Positions 12,301-22,016 are shown, counted from the first letter of the stretch. The stretch: 64,000 nucleotides of DNA from Ornithodoros turicata (GCF_037126465.1 NC_088202.1:85602160-85666159), one strand, 5' to 3'. Program-made: numbers and translations. The notes: a model not told the origin generated them from the letters alone.

Positions 12301-13814
12301 CTGCGGCTTCTTTGACGGTGCGACGGAGTGTAATGTTCTGTTTCTCCCACTCACATTCGTCGTCTGGTGCATTGATGCCCAGGGCATCGTCGACGATAAA
12401 CAGTCTTGCTACGGCGACACCCTCGTCAGTTGCAAAGTAATCCGAAAGCTACATTGCAGCGGGCAGGACGCTACCAAAATGGCGATCGTCGTCCTCGCTG
12501 GCCGTTTCGCCTCACACCTCGCTGCTTGGTTGGTACACAAAACTGCAGTGCCGAAAGCAGTTTCATGAGACCATAGAGACCAAACACACAAAGACGTGCA
12601 AACACGTGTTGGTCTTTATGACAAAGGGCAGACGCCACATGATGCCAATGATCATAGTGATGGCAATGGGTGCTTCGTCAGTTCACTTTGCTGCTGTTTA
12701 CTGGCGCCACCACTCGAATGTGGCTTTGTCAGGTTCGCGCAACTTGACTCCGTGGCCCCATGAGCGAATGTCAAAAGTGCCGAATTATCCTTAATCGCTC
12801 CAAATGCTTCCGAATTAGCGAGCGTCCATTCCTATACCTTTGTATGCATGATTGTGGGGGCCGCGTGGGCAGCCCGAATTATCCAAAATTCCTAATTATT
12901 GGGCGTCGAATTAACGAGGTTTACTGTATACTTTCAATTGTCAATGCACCTAGCAGTTTCACGCTGCAGTAAAGGGGCCACCATAGTTGGAACATGACAG
13001 TTCTGCTATCGATTTCACAGCGTTTTGCCGGTATGTTCAGCAGTACGGGGTCCGATATTTCGCCTCCCGACCAGCGGTTGTTTCATGTCTGCGCATTGCA
13101 GCGATAACATTAATACAGGCTCTACCGTGACCCCGTGACTGGTATACTAATAACTTAGGAGTACATATCATGTCATTTCCTACAAATGCTCCCGGGAATT
13201 TATGCACCCCAAGCTTTTCTAACTTTTTTTGGGAGAAAACGTGCACAAATTATGCGGGTAAATATTGTACTTGTGCGAATATGGGACTGTCAAGCAGCAG
13301 TGCAGAGCACTTCTCAGCTGTAGAATGCACACACATGTGCAATGTGATCTACGGTGCTGTCAAAGAATATGCTGAGCGAGGCTGATACACGGGAAAGCAA
13401 AAACTGTGAAGGGACCAAGATTATAGAATATGTCTAACATGTTTATGTATAGTACAGTGGGAATCACTCACTGAAAAATACCTGTATTTATGCCGCATTA
13501 TCAGTCAGTAGGACCTCTTTCTCTGACCATATTCTTCTCCATGGAGGTCACTCTGCATATGCCACAGCAAGTTATGCTGGAAGACTAATCCTTTGTACAC
13601 AATTTATTTTCAAGGCAAAATCCACCTGATGTGGGAAGGCAGGGATGCCGTGATTGTTCGTCCAGATGTCCAAGCCACGAACGGCGTAATTCATGTCATC
13701 AGCAAAGTCATGATGATGAAAAGAGATATGACATCTGCCGCAGCAGTTCCAGGAATCTCTGGAACACTGCTACTTTCATTGATGCTCATGCTCAGGACTG
13801 TGAGGCTGATTTAG
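257..13814 (+). CDS. Fas1: Fasciclin-1 homologue, 3' nine coding exons (5' partial)
   Basis: Spliced CDS: 257-389, 560-707, 1684-1867, 2145-2301, 2600-2744, 4516-4663, 9660-9831, 9995-10103, 13615-13814. Every junction has GT/AG and the reading phase is kept across all eight introns, giving 464 residues plus a leading partial codon, ending at TAG. The chain contains about three FAS1 domains, seen from the paired H1-like motifs (TFFMPVGSSE, TIFAPTNEAL, YTFFAPSDKAW) and H2-like motifs (NGVVHLIEKPLM, NGVVHIIDRVLG, NGVIHVISKVMM). Known members of the arthropod fasciclin-1 family are secreted, GPI-anchored homophilic adhesion molecules of neurons and other cells, usually with four FAS1 domains, so one domain and the signal peptide probably lie before the window. 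The C-terminus (small residues SAAAVPG, then a leucine-rich tail ending LRTVRLI) fits a GPI-attachment signal. NxS/T sites occur in NET, NQT, NTS and NAT. The first acceptor could alternatively be AG at 264-265. I am confident of the family and most splice sites; the ortholog name is inference. Confidence 0.88.
560..707 (+). CDS. Fas1: Fas1 exon b
   Basis: Acceptor TTTTACAG, donor GTATGT at 708; begins in phase 0 and ends in phase 1. It codes for the middle of the FAS1 fold (VVKGHVIPNRVLF), corresponding to the usual 'hHVV' strand that follows H1, and has two NxS/T sites. Confidence 0.85.
708..1683 (+). other. Fas1 intron carrying an hAT-type MITE
   Basis: Outside the MITE at 1190-1536 no coding sequence or other repeat is recognisable. 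Confidence 0.6.
1190..1536. mobile_element. hAT-type MITE, TIR TAGAGCCTGAAG (copy 1)
   Basis: 347 bp, non-coding. The 8-bp direct repeat GTGATAAA lies immediately on both sides (1182-1189, 1537-1544). Termini are inverted: TAGAGCCTGAAGTTTT at left, with an imperfect match at right. Internally the motif ACCCGATTTTTACCCC recurs. Eight-bp duplications are characteristic of hAT transposition. Closely similar copies are at 5939-6283 and 14895-15209. Confidence 0.88.
1684..1867 (+). CDS. Fas1: Fas1 exon c: end of first visible FAS1 domain
   Basis: Acceptor TTTGCAG, donor GTAAGT at 1868; begins in phase 1 and ends in phase 2. It carries the H2 motif NGVVHLIEKPLM, then the linker helix leading into the next domain. 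Confidence 0.85.
2145..2301 (+). CDS. Fas1: Fas1 exon d: H1 of second FAS1 domain
   Basis: Acceptor ATTTTAG, donor GTACGT at 2302, ends in phase 0. It codes for the first helices (FMRLVDYSPDF) and the H1 motif TIFAPTNEAL. Confidence 0.9.
2600..2744 (+). CDS. Fas1: Fas1 exon e
   Basis: Acceptor TTTTTACAG, donor GTAAGC at 2745; begins in phase 0 and ends in phase 1. Starts LLRLHMIKSEAV, the strand following H1 in FAS1 domains. Confidence 0.88.
2745..4515 (+). other. Fas1 intron, mostly unique sequence
   Basis: AT-rich. It contains only the SINE fragment near 3510-3570; no other structure was seen. Confidence 0.5.
3509..3575 (+). repeat. 5'-truncated tRNA-derived SINE fragment
   Basis: AAGATGTGGGTTCGATCCC (a B-box/T-arm) is followed by TACAGCTGGCTAACCTTTTC and a TCATCTTTCATCATC tail. 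The same arrangement follows the complete tRNA-like head at 62291, so this is the 3' part of the same SINE family with its tRNA 5' half missing. Confidence 0.7.
4516..4663 (+). CDS. Fas1: Fas1 exon f: H2 of second FAS1 domain
   Basis: Acceptor ATTTCTAG, donor GTATGC at 4664; begins in phase 1 and ends in phase 2. Contains the H2 motif NGVVHIIDRVLG and an NAT glycosylation site. Confidence 0.9.
5290..6720 (+). repeat. GGATATCC-rich interspersed repeat (copy 1)
   Basis: Several stretches such as ATGCTATCCAGTG-like sequence, TTTGTGGCAGTACAAGATTC and CAAATTGTTGGGGCACGTT recur at 60620-61030, and CTCTCCTGGATCTCC with CGGATAT recurs at 61078-61170 and 62890-62990. The 5' part is rich in the dyad GGATATCC. 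The copy is interrupted by the MITE at 5939-6283; the uninterrupted junction is visible in the 61 kb copy. Confidence 0.7.
5939..6283. mobile_element. hAT-type MITE, TIR TAGAGCCTG (copy 2)
   Basis: 345 bp with flanking 8-bp duplication GTTATCAT (5931-5938, 6284-6291). It splits the GGATATCC repeat; the 61 kb copy reads straight through the equivalent site (CAGGTTATCGTC), showing an empty site. The right terminus reads CAGGCTCTA, the inverse of the left TAGAGCCTG. Confidence 0.92.
7172..8437 (+). repeat. 108-bp tandem repeat, 3 complete units and an interrupted fourth
   Basis: Units start at 7172, 7280, 7388 and 7496, exactly 108 bp apart, each opening GTTTC(C/T)(G/A)TAT(C/A)C(C/T). The fourth unit stops after 8 bp and resumes at 8404 for about 34 bp, with the 900-bp element in between. 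Confidence 0.92.
7504..8403. mobile_element. hAT-like non-autonomous element, 900 bp
   Basis: Termini TAGGGCTGTGCGAATCCGAA and (inverse of right end) TAGGGGTGTGCGAATATTCG, followed on both sides by stretches rich in TCGAATATTCG. The 8-bp duplication GTTTCTAT (7496-7503, 8404-8411) sits inside the 108-bp tandem unit. The interior has no convincing coding sequence, so it would depend on a transposase in trans. Confidence 0.9.
9231..9572. mobile_element. hAT-type MITE, TIR TAGGGCCTGACTTTTT
   Basis: 342 bp with inverted termini TAGGGCCTGACTTTTT at both ends and the 8-bp duplication TTTATACT (9223-9230, 9573-9580). The interior carries many TTCGGGTGTATTCGGG and GGGGGGTAAATATCGGG motifs. The terminus resembles the TAGAGCC family, suggesting related transposases. 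It ends about 80 bp before a coding exon. Confidence 0.92.
9660..9831 (+). CDS. Fas1: Fas1 exon g: H1 of third FAS1 domain
   Basis: Acceptor CTTTGCAG, donor GTATTA at 9832; begins in phase 2 and ends in phase 0. Carries YTFFAPSDKAW, the best match to the FAS1 H1 consensus in the window. Confidence 0.92.
9995..10103 (+). CDS. Fas1: Fas1 exon h
   Basis: Acceptor TCTTTCAG, donor GTACTA at 10104, ends in phase 1. Starts IMERHLIVNRELTEHDL, continuing the fold after H1. Confidence 0.85.
10664..10840. mobile_element. Small TA-flanked MITE (177 bp)
   Basis: Inverted ends CTGTCAAACTCCTTTA and (inverse of right) CAGTCAAACTCCTTTA, each next to TA (10662-10663, 10841-10842). TA duplication fits the Tc1/mariner/pogo group. 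Confidence 0.75.
10894..11624. mobile_element. pogo/mariner-like MITE (731 bp), copy 1
   Basis: Left end CAGTAAAACCTCGTTAATTC, right end the inverse of CACTAAAATCTCGTTAATTC, both bordered by TA. The ends also contain internal repeats of CGAATTATCCGAA. No transposase can be read; the element is non-autonomous. Confidence 0.8.
12038..12926. mobile_element. pogo/mariner-like MITE (889 bp), copy 2
   Basis: Ends CCGTAAAACCTTGTTAATTC and inverse of right CAGTAAACCTCGTTAATTCG, bordered by TA at 12036-12037 and 12927-12928. Same family as 10894-11624; short ORFs inside have no recognisable domain. Confidence 0.8.
13615..13814 (+). CDS. Fas1: Fas1 terminal exon: H2 and GPI-attachment tail
   Basis: Acceptor TTTTCAAG at 13607-13614, phase 1 entry, stop TAG at 13812-13814. 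Contains H2 motif NGVIHVISKVMM, a short spacer with small residues, and a hydrophobic C-terminus typical of a GPI signal. No canonical AATAAA was found close downstream. Confidence 0.85.
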
Positions 13815-14894
13815 GTACCACAGGGTTTTCACAGATTGTGTCACCCCCCCTGAAAGAAAAACAACACTGTGTTCACTGGCACAGGGCTGACCACAGGATT
13901 CTGAGGTTTAGTTTAAGAGCTCGATACCTTACAGGGCAAATTTCATAGGAATTACATGGGGAAAATGACCAACAATCGTTTCGTGACTCAATCCTAGGGG
14001 CAAGCAGCCTTGCTGCCATAGAGAACATGTTTCCTTGTAATTCAGGGCACCATCATCTCTAAAGCCGCTTGGTGGGGTGCCTCTAGGAAACCATTTTTGC
14101 AAGACTGACATTCAGCCCTGCATATAAGCAACGTTTCGACCCAGTTGTATATTTTTTAAAATCTGTTAATATTCTAAGATGGATTTATTTGAAGCCACAC
14201 TAATGAGGGCTTCGTGTTTCCGGAATGCTGACAAGAAGACTGCTACGGGTACTGAACAAAATGTCTGCGGTCCTGGGTGGGCTTCTCTCCCATGTTTAGT
14301 GCTGCTGTTGCCAAGGTTTCCATTCCAATCAACATGAAGCATTCATTAGACTGTGTGCTAAGCAAGTTTATTTCATTCTGTACAATCATATGTCACTAGG
14401 TCGAATGTTCTTATGTAAATACAAGTGTATTATGTCTTCGTACAGGTAATTTTATTACTCTTTATGTTGTGCATCTTCAATTTTGGATTAGCATTCACTT
14501 CAACAAAACCTTTTTTGGTTGTGCTCATAGCATTCTATGGAGAACCTTTCCATTTTATCACTGTTTGTTATATGCTGTTACATCCACAGCAAGCAGCTAG
14601 ATGTGCACCTCAATGGGCAATGGAACATTAGGGAATGTGCACGTGTTGTTGTCCATTAGTGAAAGGTTGCAAACTCTGTTTGTAGTGCAGCATGGAGTCA
14701 GTACTTTGCGAGGACAGTTAACGGAATGGGATTTTCATATGGTCACAAGTCATGCTGAATTGAATATCACTTCGTAAAATCAGACAATTTTTAATAATAA
14801 CGGGTTCTTGCGCTAAAAAGTGATGCATGCATGTGCTCTGTCCTTTCAGAAATGCATACTCTGGAATTCTATGATGGTCTTTCTGAATGATATG
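13815..14894. other. Fas1 3' flank / probable 3' UTR
   Basis: AT-rich, no recognisable gene or canonical AATAAA. Confidence 0.4.
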
Positions 14895-15209
14895 TAGAGC
14901 CTGAAGTTTTAGGGTTTAACCCTATTCTTCCCCAAATTTGCACCTCGAATTGAAGGTTGCCTCTTTAGTGTGAAACCTGATTTTTACCCTCACTGTGAGG
15001 CGTCTGTAGGAATGCACACTAACTTCTTTGGCAGCAAATTCGTTACATCACCGTTTGTACCAAACCAGCACAGTTAGAGTAACTCAGCCCGATTTCACCC
15101 CGAATTTAGAATACTGGAAGTTTTTTCACCTGAATTCGCATGAATTTAGTTACCAGATTTTTACCCCCTGAATTTAGAAAAGAATATTTCCCAAAAACTT
15201 CAGGCTCTA
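14895..15209. mobile_element. hAT-type MITE, TIR TAGAGCCTGAAG (copy 3)
   Basis: 315 bp; termini TAGAGCCTGAAGTTTT and its inverse AAACTTCAGGCTCTA. Flanking 8-mers ATGATATG and ATGATACA match at 6 of 8 positions, a slightly decayed target duplication. Confidence 0.85.
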
Positions 15210-17299
15210 ATGATACATATTGTAGTTATGTTTGCAGAAGACTGGAGACTGGTGGAATAGGTCTTTACTGAAGAATTGTTCCACAAATGCTTTGTGTACA
15301 GTAGAACGTGTTAATGTCATGAAACCTTTTTCTTTTCTATGCTCAATTCAATTGCTATTTTACACATAGTATATTCATGCATATATATAATTCCACTTTC
15401 ATATGCATCAGATGTTAACTGTGTCAGCTACTACAGACCTATGATGCGGGCTGTACCTTACTGGCTTCTGTCGTCCCATTGCTGTTTCTGTATTTCAATT
15501 TTTCAGCAGAGACACAAAGCTGTTGGTGTGTCCCTTCATTTAGTTGAAAATGTTGATAAATTTCGATTTTTCATCAGATTTTCTGAACTAGTGCATATTT
15601 GCCGAAGTTGTGCTGACCAAAGATAATATAGACAGATGGATATATATTTATGTAAAGTTTGTTGTGTTTGTAATGATGTGCATGAAATATCCAAGGTTTT
15701 CTCCTAATTCGATGTGCTGAGGTATATGGTCCCGACCTGTGTAAGACAGAATGTCAGAGTAGTGAACAGACTATATATGATAAGATATTGCTATAATGAA
15801 AGCTCAGCGCCTTTTTCTGATTGTTTGCTGCACCCACTTGATCCCATGTTTCCTATATCTTCCTCTCTCTCTGTATATCTTTGGATTAGTTGTCGTTGTG
15901 TATGCACACCCCCATAACACTGTTTTGATTTTAACGCTACTCACCTTTGACTTTGTGTTTTTCAAGCATTCCGAGATGTTTCGAGGCCTACAGTGTACAG
16001 AAAGTAACTTGACAAAACTGCCACTGGTGTCGATATACAAATGTATGTACGTTTACTTCAGAACATGTCTCAGTTTGGCAATTGTGGTGGAAAGGCCCGC
16101 TTGACACTGTAGGAGGTGCAAATGCAGACCATCGATACTAGGAGGAAGCGTAAGAGTATTTCTGATACTTACAAGAAAACTTAAATAACACTGCCATATA
16201 ATATTTGAAGTGTCGTGGGTCCGTAGGACAAATTCTCACCTGATGCATCACAGCTCATTTTTCGTGGTTGTAGGGGGCGCTACGGGTTAGGAAAGGTCTC
16301 GTGTTTTCACATCACAGTGTATGTGAACGTGTAATAATCATCACGTTCTTTTGTGACAGGAACGAGACATCCTTAGCGTCCTGCACTAACACAGAATCGT
16401 GTGCGAGGGTTGCGAGACGAAACAAGCAAAGGGGAAGAAAGGAAAAACTGAGCGCGTTGTCCATGTCAACTTTTGAGATGTTCGCTTTACTGTACATCCA
16501 TGCTAATGTCTGCAATGTGAACACAATGTGGCACTTGTACGTTTTTGAAAGATTCAAGGTATAACAGCGGCAAGATGGTAACTACTACGACATGGAGATT
16601 AACTCTTATCGTATAGTTCATCACTGCATGCTGTCTTTCTGCCATGTTACAAGATGTCATGATAATGAAGCATGACAGCTATGGTACAAAACATGAATTG
16701 GGGAAATGGCAGTAGCATTGTGCTACTGAAGCTACTGCATCTAGAGAACTGTGTGCCGTTATGGGCTTACGCCCAACAGTAAATAATAATGGTTGAGGGT
16801 CTTTGTCTTATTGGCAGTCCTGTCTCTTCAGAACAGAAGCCCGACAATTTCTGCGAGATTTGATATTCCTTGCTTCTCACTAAACTGCTGTGTCATCTAT
16901 GATATATAACCTAGTCTACATGCTTCTATAGAAAGGGCCCTTTCACTATGAGTGCATGAGATATACAGAGTATCTTCGAGAAAGAAAAACAAAAATAAAA
17001 ACGTGCACATGCATCCGCTTTCTGTGTTGGAGTGAGTGTTATTCAAAAAAGATGAAATAGTGTAACATGACCCTACCAGCTTGTCATAACCAGCTGCTAC
17101 GTGATTTAGACGTTGAACATGCAATAAAATGCACTTTGTGAACTTGGACTGCTTTCTGGTCAGGGAATGTAATGCGTTGAGCCCACTAAGTAGCTTCCAA
17201 AAGAAAAGTTAGGTTTGTAGCAGCGTGGATGCTTGACTAATTTTAATGAAAACTAGCACCATCATTTCACAAGTTCCTTCTGTGCATAACGTAAAACCT
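15210..17299. other. Intergenic, nothing recognised
   Basis: AT-rich sequence with short unrelated ORFs only. Confidence 0.4.
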
Positions 17300-17380
17300 C
17301 AAGACTAGGGAACACAAAGGGACAGACACAACACAATAAGTCTTCGTGTTGTATCTGTCCCTTCGTGTTCCCTAGTCTTG
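17300..17380. repeat. Near-perfect inverted repeat (35-bp arms)
   Basis: CAAGACTAGGGAACACAAAG... at 17300-17334 is mirrored by ...CTTCGTGTTCCCTAGTCTTG at 17345-17380 with a 10-bp loop. It could fold into a long hairpin; it may be the residue of a foldback element. Confidence 0.85.
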
Positions 17381-17755
17381 GGATGTTTACATTATGCATC
17401 AGCTTCACCAGCTCGCTTGCTTCTTAGCCATCTTTTCATTGTACTTCTGTGTTTCCTTCTAAGCTGTCATTGGAAGCTACCTTTAAACTCCCAAAGAACA
17501 CACTGACCTCACCAGGCTATCCCAGGGATGTCACACAGGGATAGGAATGGCATCCTTAGGACGTCCCCGAGTGGTCCTCAATTTGTCAGAAAAGTGTTAG
17601 AATGAGACTCCGCGTATGATCCTCAGAACTTCCCCGGCAAATCCCCCAAGGACACTGCTAATGCGGCTTCAGGAGCACAACCGGATATAGTGAATTATTG
17701 ATTTTGAAAAGTGAGGGCACATTTGTAGCACCCAGTCAGCGTGTGTGTTTTTTAA

Positions 17756-18727
17756 AGGACAACGAAAGCGAAATTTGTCAATTTCAAGAAAGGATCCGAA
17801 CAAGGTGTAAATCTTACGTAGAATTATGGTGCCACTAGTATTTTGTGGGTACGATGTACGGATGGGCATATTTTTGACGATTACGAGCCCGCTGGGCCGC
17901 CCACCCGACACGATCGCCCATGGAGCGCGCCCGCTGTCGCGAAGCATTGCGGGAAAATCTGAGGAGCGCGTGACGTCAAATATCCCTGGAGCTCCATGTG
18001 CGGCTGCCAGGTGAACGGGAGAAACGCGGCGAATTCCGAACAACGCCTCATGATGTTAGATTCGGAGATCTCGTGGAAGTCTAAAGGCGATATATCCGAT
18101 GAGAGATTGGTTCGTACCTATGTTTCTTCTTTCTTTTTTTTTCTTTTTTTTCCCGCGATGCCGAAACGCCAAGTGGAGGTAAAGATTTGTGCCTTCTGTT
18201 TCCGTGAAAATACAGAAGGGGCCGCTTCTTCTCTCAGCCTGATGTACTCCGTTGACAAGCCAAGACTATTTGTTTTGAACCATTCGTCAACAATATGTCT
18301 GCGCACTACTTGTCGTGTTTCACCTGTCTCCAAGTAGGCATAGACGGATTCGCGGCGAGAACATGTTTCCTGTCTTTCGGAAACAATTGAAACAGGACAG
18401 TCATAAAAAACGTCAGACATCGGCGGAATTTAAACTACGCATCTCTCGATTGCCAGTCGAGCGCCAATGGCCAATATACGGCCACGGAAACAACCACGGA
18501 CTAGTAGAGCATGTTTGTTCCGAAACATATCGTTACCAAACGCAAGGTCACTTCCGTGGTCTGCTACGGCGGCACGGCGACGCTCAGCAGGGGCTCAGAG
18601 TGCTCCGCGGCCTAATTTTATATCGCGATTATGGCGGCAAAAATTTAAGTCGAATTCCGCATTGTTTTGGTACACACCGCAATATGAGATAAACAGCTTT
18701 GCACCTTATTTTCGCTTCCGTCGTCCT
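17756..18727. mobile_element. TTAA-flanked non-autonomous element (piggyBac-like), 972 bp
   Basis: Flanked by TTAA on both sides (17752-17755, 18728-18731). Inverted ends AGGACAACGAAAGCGAAA and AGGACGACGGAAGCGAAA. TTAA duplication is the hallmark of piggyBac elements. The GC-rich interior (17860-18010) resembles the interior of the element at 25919. No transposase is readable. Confidence 0.7.
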
Positions 18728-18731
18728 TTAA

Positions 18732-19967
18732 GATATATTTTCGACCTCGGTCACCAGCTTCTCATTCATGGTTTCTCATCTTTATTCGTTCAGCGTATTT
18801 CTCATCACGAACAATGAGTGTCACAGTTTAAAAAAGCAAAAATAGAGATATATAAATGTCCCCTAGGCCACTAAGACCAGTGGGCCCACTTAGAAAGGCA
18901 TATGCTGGAGCAGCAGTTCCTTTCCAGACAGAACAGATACAACTTATTGCTTGTCTTACGAACTTCCGCATATTCGGGAGTCATCTTCGCATCTCAGTCA
19001 AAATGAAGGGTGAGTTATCTAAGTTTAACTTGATTTCGCACATAACCAACAATGAATCGAGAAATTGCTAGGAGTATTACACCGCTATCAAGGTAAGGTC
19101 CGTGTTTCTTACTGCCTTGGTTTGAGGCATGCATCGTAAAGGAAGCTTGGAGAGCGAAACACTATCATTTCCCTATGAAACACACGAAACATCATGGGAA
19201 ACACTATTTTTTGTCCCTTTGGAAATAAAATGCTCCGTGCAACGTCCTGCCAGGGACCCTTCGCGGACACTCATGCAACAAGACCGTAGTGAAATGCCTT
19301 GCAAACTATATTTTACTGCACGTCAAACCCAGTACATGAACGGATTCCTTTAAAATCCGACAATCTGTATTTGCACCGCTATATCTGTTTTTATTTAATA
19401 TTTTTTGTTTGTAATTCTTGCAATTTATGCATGAGCACTCCTTTGGTTGCATTTGGTAATGAGAAATAAACCAGGAACTTGATTACTGTCAACAGGTATT
19501 AAAATGCACAACGCAGTATTAAAACAATTTTCTTCTCCTGTGCTTGTCCTCCGATTGACGACCACAGGATGTTCGCAAATGACAATCACTGGAAGCTCCT
19601 ATGATGACAGTCTGTGGACCTCCTCCGTTCATCCCATCACGGACGTGGACGTGATGACACTTTGAGGACATCCCGAGGACGGTGTGTGTTCTATGTTAGT
19701 TCTCATCGAGTATACTATCCTGTGTGAAACTGACCCTGGGCTAGCAGATTGCAGACGTGTAGAAAGTGCTCATAAAAGTAACTCACAGTTAGATTCAACG
19801 CAAATTTTTGTATGTTACCTTATTCTTCCCAAAGGATCATAATATGGAAATAACATGTGGAATGACTAGTGGAGTAAGCTTAGTAGAAATCTCTACCTAG
19901 CATAAACATAAGATGCCTAAACTGGCCTCTGCCTCCTGGATGCCCTCGAGAAGGACCGGCCTTACAT
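18732..19967. other. Intergenic, nothing recognised
   Basis: Only short GGACATCC-type motifs near 19560-19690 recall the GGATATCC-rich repeat family. Confidence 0.35.
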
Positions 19968-20561
19968 AATACACGATTTCAGAAAATCCCAGGGCTCCTT
20001 GCATACGCATTGCATCTTGGGAGATTACTGGATTGAGGAAGGGATTGAGTTTCGTTGACCTTGACTCCTGATGGACAATCGGTCTAGAGAGAAGGAACCT
20101 AGAGTCACTAAATAAGCTTCGCTTCAGAGTATCGACACCGAGTTCCAAGAGCGAGCATGCGCCATCTTGTTTCCGCGCCACGGTACCCACGCGCACTTTA
20201 GCACACGATGCCATCTATCGTGCATGGGTCCCTTTCGTTTCGAAGTAGTTCATCAAGGCTGACGGCCTTGAGCTCACTTTGACATCCTCAGGACGCTCTG
20301 GTTGACAATACATAAATTATTGCACAACAATCATACACACTTCTCTATCCCACAGGGAGCATTATGTTAGCCGTCTTTGATCCTCAAATGAGGATGGTAC
20401 CGGTGTGGCGCGGAAACAAGATGGCACTCCTGCTCTTCCTTGGACCGTGACGATACTCTGAAGCGACACATCGTGGAGACCTTCTCCTTTGTGGTCAAGT
20501 TCCCATACCATGTAGTTCAAGGCGGCGCTAAGCTCTCTGGGATTTTCTGAGGTCGTCTATT
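19968..20561. mobile_element. Foldback element, TIR AATAnACGAyyTCAGAAAATCC
   Basis: Inverted ends at 19968-19990 and 20539-20561 (GATTTCAGAAAATCCCAG). A second, longer inverted pair lies inside: 20120-20187 against 20396-20465 (CGCTTCAGAGTATCG... with CCATCTTGTTTCCGCGCCAC). Related sequence occurs at 35945-36065 and 57516-57712. No target duplication was found. Confidence 0.7.
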
Positions 20562-20595
20562 TGGCGTCTCCCCCCCCCCCCCCCATCTGTTTTTA

Positions 20596-21236
20596 CAGCG
20601 ATAGCTGTATGAGGGAAACTTTTGTCAAGATCGGCGTGGAGCACAAAAATTAATATTACAGAAAAAAAAAGAGCTGCAACCGTGCGGGAGGGGGGGGGGA
20701 TTTGTTTATTGTAAAAAAAAAAAAAGAAAAGAAAGGGAAGAGCGGGAGGGAATGCAAGCGTCGTCAGGCAGGGTATCACACGGTATGTGGCGGCCACGAG
20801 GTGTGCGATGGCGTCTGCGGATAGAGTCTGGCTTGGCGCTCCGCTGCAGAACGCGAACGGTATAGCACATAGAGCGGACAAACAACCAGACTCGTATTGG
20901 CTGCACAACAACATGAGCCACCAGTGAGGGAACGCAAAGCGGTTGCGTGAGACGAAGCGAAGTGGACCCGAAAGTTGTCTACGTGCCGAACAGAACCGTG
21001 AGCCAACGATACACAGCCAGAATTTCGTCCCTGGGCGTGTGTCGGGCTCCACAAAGGCGGGGGGAGGGTGACGTCACAACATGCAGAATACTCCCACTAC
21101 TTTTATATGCTCTTCGACGAAATATTGAGTAACCTCACAAAATTTTAGGGGGGGGGGGGTGTCTCCCACATTTTGGGGGGTTAGAGAGGGTGTAGGGGGG
21201 TCTAAATAAATCACTGGATACAGCTATCGCTGCCAC
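20596..21236. repeat. Region bounded by inverted CAGCGATAGCTGTAT motifs
   Basis: ACAGCGATAGCTGTAT near 20597 and its inverse ATACAGCTATCGCTG near 21219 bound a 640-bp stretch containing long homopolymer runs. The motif is itself a dyad, so this may be coincidence or a decayed TIR element. Confidence 0.4.
20693..20741 (+). mobile_element. Mini-insertion (49 bp): G-run, TTTATT, A-rich tail
   Basis: The insert starts with a G-run, then ATTTGTTTATTGT, then an A-rich tail. The 9-mer GCGGGAGGG occurs immediately on both sides (20684-20692, 20742-20750), as expected of a target-site duplication. The same layout is seen at 43828-43886 and 58511-58573. Confidence 0.6.
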
Positions 21237-21239
21237 ATC

Positions 21240-21898
21240 GCTTGTGTCTGCGATAAGGCTTCAATTTTTTCACGAAGCTGATCCCCAGCGTGTGTTCCCC
21301 ACTTCGCCTATTCCCATTTCGTCTAATGCGTTTTATCAGATTATCTCCCAATCCGTCGCCATGTTCCCTCACTCGGAACTGCTCGGGGCCCCAGTTCGCC
21401 TAATATATGTGCCAAGCATCCCATTTCGCGTTCACGTGAAGAAAGAAGTCTGAATTCTTTTTTTTCCGTGGCAGCAAAATGGTTATTTTTTCTTTGTACT
21501 CCTATCATGCGTACCTCACCTACAAACACGAAATCACTTTCCCAACAAGGATGTGGTATTTTACCACATGACCTTACGACCTATTATTACCACATGGCTG
21601 CAGCGTCCCCTTGCGGAAGGGTATAATGGGACTGTTTACCTCCTCGATTGCGGCGCCATCTTCCGGTCGACAACCTACGCATGGTGGGAACTTAGCCCAT
21701 ATACCACCTAGGGTACACCAGTTTATTACACGACGCAACATTTCCATTCAAAGTTTTCACTTGTGAAGCACTTCGTATGGATTACTTACAAGTTCACCTA
21801 TTCCCATTTCGCCCAATGCGATATTTAGGATTAAAAATGCGAGAGGGGTGGCTGTCATTTGCGAAATGGGACTGTCGTGCCATCTCATTAGGCGTAAT
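21240..21898. other. Repeat-like stretch with two CACCTATTCCCATTTCG copies
   Basis: TTCGCCTATTCCCATTTCGT near 21303 and TTCACCTATTCCCATTTCGC near 21791 are about 490 bp apart in direct orientation. GGGACTGT motifs recur at 21627, 21868 and 21899. No coding sequence. Confidence 0.4.
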
Positions 21899-22016
21899 GG
21901 GACTGTCAACAAGTGGGCGTTACTATCACTGATTGACGTAAGCAGGGAATGGCTCCCCCTCTGCGTGCAAGTCTCAACACCTTACAAAATGCTAATCAAG
22001 TGTGGCGAAAAAAGCG
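21899..22016 (+). repeat. Left arm of ~117-bp inverted repeat flanking a Gypsy fragment
   Basis: Starts GGGACTGTCAACAAGTGG; the same sequence in inverse orientation, about 80% identical by eye, is at 24565-24681. The arms point inward around the truncated Gypsy element. Confidence 0.8.

Larger units (their letters stand above)
10104..13614 (+). other. Last Fas1 intron (3.5 kb)
   Basis: Holds three TA-flanked MITEs (10664-10840, 10894-11624, 12038-12926). 11640-12030 and 12930-13614 contain nothing recognisable. Confidence 0.6.

Noticed and set aside
18425..18470. tRNA-like anticodon arm (minus strand CTCGACTGGCAATCGAG)
   Set aside because: No acceptor or T arm can be completed; possibly a decayed SINE piece inside the TTAA element.
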